Shown here piece after piece: positions 61,430 to 64,000 of a DNA stretch of 64,000 nucleotides. Location of the stretch: positions 87,452,740-87,516,739 of the forward strand of contig NC_089491.1 of the NCBI RefSeq assembly GCF_036850765.1, read 5' to 3'. The notes beneath the pieces were generated by a model. That model made no database searches and had not been told where the DNA came from. It was given only the letters and a program-made list of their open reading frames with translations. How positions within the stretch are numbered: position 1 is the first letter of the stretch; each line of letters starts with the position of its first letter. A program made the position numbers and the translations under genes. This DNA is from Saccopteryx bilineata. Taxonomy: Eukaryota > Chordata > Mammalia > Chiroptera > Emballonuridae.

Positions 61430-62782
61430 CCCAGAGCCCTGTGCTGAGTGGAAATAGAGTGGGGAGTTGCCAGCAATTTGAGCCTCTTACTATCCAGGCA
61501 GAGGCAGCAGCAACCCCATACCTGGACTATCAGGCTACTAATTGAGGAAGGAAAGACTAGGAGAAAGGCTCCAGGAACACGGACTCTCTCACTGTCGGAG
61601 CCTATAAATGCTAATGAGCCTCGACTCCCAACGAGAATAAAGCACAATACATGACATTGCCATAGAGACTTATCAACTGCAAACCTCTACCTGAGCGTGC
61701 CAAAGGGGCAGAACCCGGGGTACAGAGTCACCGACCAGGAAGAGGGAGAGAAAAGAAAAAGCAAGAAGATAACCTCTCAAAATCAAGAATAATCTGCAGA
61801 CTTTATAACCTATCCCATTTTATTATATTTGTTCGTTTGTTTCTCTTATCTTCATTCTTGAGACTTTTTTTTCCTGCTCCAATTTGGCCGATTAACTCTC
61901 TACCGGTCTTACTCTCTCCTCTCCCTGAACTACACTACCCATAAGTGTTATATCTCCCATTATCATTTCTCTTCTCTTCCTTTCTCTCTATGAGGGTTGC
62001 ACTCCAAAACCCTTAACTCTCTCTCTCTCTTTCTCTCTCCTTTCTTTTTTCTTCTTTTAGTGGTTCCCTCTTTTTTTCTCTCTCTCTCTTTCTTTTCTCC
62101 CTCTATATTAGTTTCTTCCTTTCTCCTTTACATCTCCTCTCATTCAAACCTCAATAACAAACAAATTATCTTATCTGGGACTCAAACCTATGTTTGTGGC
62201 ATTTTGGGGGGTTTTTACTTCACCTTTTTAACTCACTAGCTGTGCTCCCATCCCTGGCTCTCCATATTATCTAGTTCTTGTTCCACTAAATACAATAGTA
62301 AGTTTTTAATTTGTCCCCCCAATTTTCCATTTTCCTCTTATTCCTCTCATCATAACTCTTAGAAAACCAACACCTAAAAGCAAATCATTTTATTCTTGAC
62401 CCAAATTTTTTCCTTATTTGCTTTTTGTGGGTCCATACGCTCTTTTTTTTTTCTTTTTTCTTTTTTTTTTTTTTCTTTCTCTCTTTTTTGCCCCTTTATT
62501 ACTTTTCCCCAATTCAGGCCCTCCATCACAGGCATTGTTTGTTATAACTCACAGTCCACCACAAGATTTTCTCAAGAAAGAGGGGAGAGGAGAGGAGAGG
62601 AAAAAAAGAGGGGGGGAATAATTTCCTTTTTTAAAAAATTTTTATTTTATTTTATTTTTCTTTATTTCATTATTAATTTTTTTAAAAAAAAACAACTCTT
62701 TTCGATTTGTTATTTTTTTATTTTTTTTAACTTTTTATTCTTTATTAAATCTCATTAATACTATCAACAAAACCACCCTCAG
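61430..62782 (+). other. L1 5' UTR, pyrimidine- and T-rich half
   Basis: After the monomers the UTR turns to CT runs (about 61960-62110) and T runs (62435-62480, 62640-62740). This leads directly to the ORF1 ATG. No ORF with a recognisable domain. Confidence 0.7.
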
Positions 62783-63802
62783 ATGCCATTAAGGAAGAGA
62801 AAATCGAATATCATGGATACAAAAGAAAGAGAGGTAACACAGCTAGATGAGGAAAAATCTATGGAGAAAAAATTTAATATATTGGAAACCTTGGAGCTAA
62901 ATGACAGAGAATTCAAGATAGAAATCCTAAAAATCCTCCGAGATATACAAGAAAACACAGAAAGGCAATATAGGGAGCTCAGAAAACAACTCCATGAACA
63001 CAAAGAATATATGGCCAAGGAAATTGAAACTATAAAAACAAATCAAACAGAGATGAAAAACTCAATTCACGAGCTGAAAAACGAAGTAACAAGCTTAGCT
63101 AATAGAACAGGTCAGATAGAAGAGAGGATTAGTGAAATAGAAGACAAGCAACTTGAGGCACAACAGAGAGAAGAAGAAAGAGACTCAAAAATTAAAAAAA
63201 ATGAGATAGCCCTACAAGAATTATCTGACTCCATCAAAAAGAATAACATAAGAATAATAGGTATATCAGAGGGAGAAGAGAGAGAAAATGGAATGGAGAA
63301 CATACTTAAACAAATAATTGATGAGAACTTCCCAAGCCTGTGGAAAGAACTAAAGCCTCAAGTTCAAGAAGCAAACAGAACTCCAAGTTTTCTTAACCCC
63401 AACAAACCTACTCCAAGGCATATCATAATGAAATTGACACAAACCAACAGCAAAGAAAAAATTCTCAAGGCAGCCAGGGAAAAGAAGAATACAACATATA
63501 AAGGAAGGCCCATTAGATTATCATCAGATTTCTCAGCAGAAACTCTACAAGCTAGAAGAGAGTGGACCCCAATATTTAAAGTCCTGAAAGAGAGGAACTT
63601 TCAGCCACGAATACTATACCCATCAAAGCTATCCTTCAAATACGAAGGAGAAATAAAAACATTCACAGATACAGAAAAGATGAGGGAATTTATCATCAGA
63701 AAACCCCCACTCCAGGAATTACTAAAGGGGGTTCTCCAATCAGATACAAAGAACAAAAAAAAAACAGAGCCACAAGTAAAAGCTCCAAGAAGAACACAAT
63801 AA
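62783..63802 (+). CDS. ORF1: L1 ORF1 protein, intact
   Basis: ORF1p coats L1 RNA as a trimeric chaperone in the cytoplasmic ribonucleoprotein and is needed for retrotransposition. The 339 residues are close to the 338 of human ORF1p. The order is a basic N-terminus (LRKRK, residues 3-7) and coiled-coil heptads at about 45-152. An RRM follows at about 154-250 with IRIIGISEGEE and RHIIMKLTQTNSKEKILKAA. The C-terminal RNA-binding domain, about 251-318, has LQARREWTPIF, FQPRILYPSKLSF and EFIIRKPPLQELL, and a basic tail ends the protein. The start is the first ATG after the T-rich UTR; a second ATG at residue 11 could also serve. There are no stops or frameshifts. The next feature is the spacer to ORF2. 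Confidence 0.95.
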   Translation: MPLRKRKSNIMDTKEREVTQLDEEKSMEKKFNILETLELNDREFKIEILKILRDIQENTERQYRELRKQLHEHKEYMAKEIETIKTNQTEMKNSIHELKNEVTSLANRTGQIEERISEIEDKQLEAQQREEERDSKIKKNEIALQELSDSIKKNNIRIIGISEGEERENGMENILKQIIDENFPSLWKELKPQVQEANRTPSFLNPNKPTPRHIIMKLTQTNSKEKILKAAREKKNTTYKGRPIRLSSDFSAETLQARREWTPIFKVLKERNFQPRILYPSKLSFKYEGEIKTFTDTEKMREFIIRKPPLQELLKGVLQSDTKNKKKTEPQVKAPRRTQ

Positions 63803-64000
63803 AACCAAATTTAAACTGTGACAACAACAAAAAGAAAGAGGGGGAGAAGACGGAGATTAACAGTAGCAAAGGACGATGGAGTGCAAAAGTACTCACAAAA
63901 TAGTTCGCTACAATGAACAGGGTAGGGACCCTTTTCATTACTCAAAGGTAACCACCATTGAAAAAACCACCACAGAAGCACATGAGATAAAAAAGATAGC
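63803..64000 (+). other. L1 inter-ORF spacer
   Basis: A-rich spacer after the ORF1 stop, with ACAACAACAAAAAGAAAGAG and CATTGAAAAAACCACCACAG. It resembles the long spacer of carnivore and bat L1s. ORF2 has not started by the window end as far as I can tell. Confidence 0.65.

Larger units (their letters stand above)
60343..64000 (+). mobile_element. Full-length-5' L1, cut by the window edge
   Basis: The 5' terminus GAGAGATGACGTCAGAG is followed by ATGGCGGAGTAGGAAG, then a 2.4-kb 5' UTR. The first part (to about 61420) is CpG-rich and monomeric; the second is pyrimidine- and T-rich. ORF1 lies at 62783-63802 and a long inter-ORF spacer runs to the edge. The intact ORF1 and well-preserved CpGs suggest a young copy. 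ORF2, the 3' UTR and the target duplication lie outside the window, so completeness cannot be judged. Confidence 0.9.

Noticed and set aside
62396..62758. 120-codon Phe-rich open frame in the L1 5' UTR
   Set aside because: It reflects T-run composition upstream of ORF1 and has no domain.

Overview
The window is mammalian nuclear DNA, almost certainly from a bat. The most likely source is a horseshoe-bat-type (rhinolophoid) genome. This is inferred from three tRNA-derived SINE families that recur on both strands, named here by sequence. SINE-A starts CCTGACCTGTGGTGGCGCAG. SINE-B starts CCTGACCAGGTGGTGGCGCA. SINE-C is Ves-like and starts GGCCCTGGCCGGTTGGCTCA. They resemble families I associate with Rhinolophus and other bats, but no database was searched. 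The sequence is A+T-rich, and I found no credible host protein-coding exon, rRNA or functional tRNA gene. It reads as intergenic or deep intronic DNA shaped by retrotransposition.

Layout. 1-10 kb: SINE-B next to a gammaretrovirus-like solo LTR, an old L1 3' piece, a MIR, a hAT-type MITE with a perfect 8-bp target duplication (5843-6139), and the first part of a dense SINE cluster. 10-12 kb: an onion of insertions, an L2 interrupted by a 5'-truncated L1 that is itself interrupted by SINE-B. 12-21 kb: mostly plain A+T-rich DNA with an MLT1-like LTR, an L2 and a MIR. 21.4-23.45 kb: a SINE-A split by an L1 that is complete at its 5' end but stops just after ORF1. 26.6-27.3 and 39.8-40.5 kb: two copies of one LTR family in opposite orientations. 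30-38 kb: young SINE-C copies and a 70-bp purine-pyrimidine alternating tract. 39-44.2 kb: a cluster of LTR fragments. 45.6-47.1 kb: a decayed L1. 49-60 kb: L2 pieces, several SINE-C copies and an old L1 carrying a mariner-type MITE.

The right end (60343-64000) is the best-preserved coding locus: the 5' part of a full-length sense-strand L1. It has a CRE palindrome and a YY1-like core at its first bases, a CpG-rich 5' UTR built from about 2.6 tandem 242-bp monomers, an antisense open frame next to them, and an intact 339-codon ORF1. The window ends in the spacer before ORF2. The SINE families have Pol III boxes but no enzymes of their own; by family knowledge they are mobilised by L1 machinery such as this locus may encode.

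The most notable observations are the L1 monomers with their antisense frame, the 3'-truncated L1 nested in a SINE with both target duplications readable, a 50-bp templated insertion inside a SINE copied from 1.3 kb away, a candidate L1 3' transduction, and the Z-DNA-prone tract.
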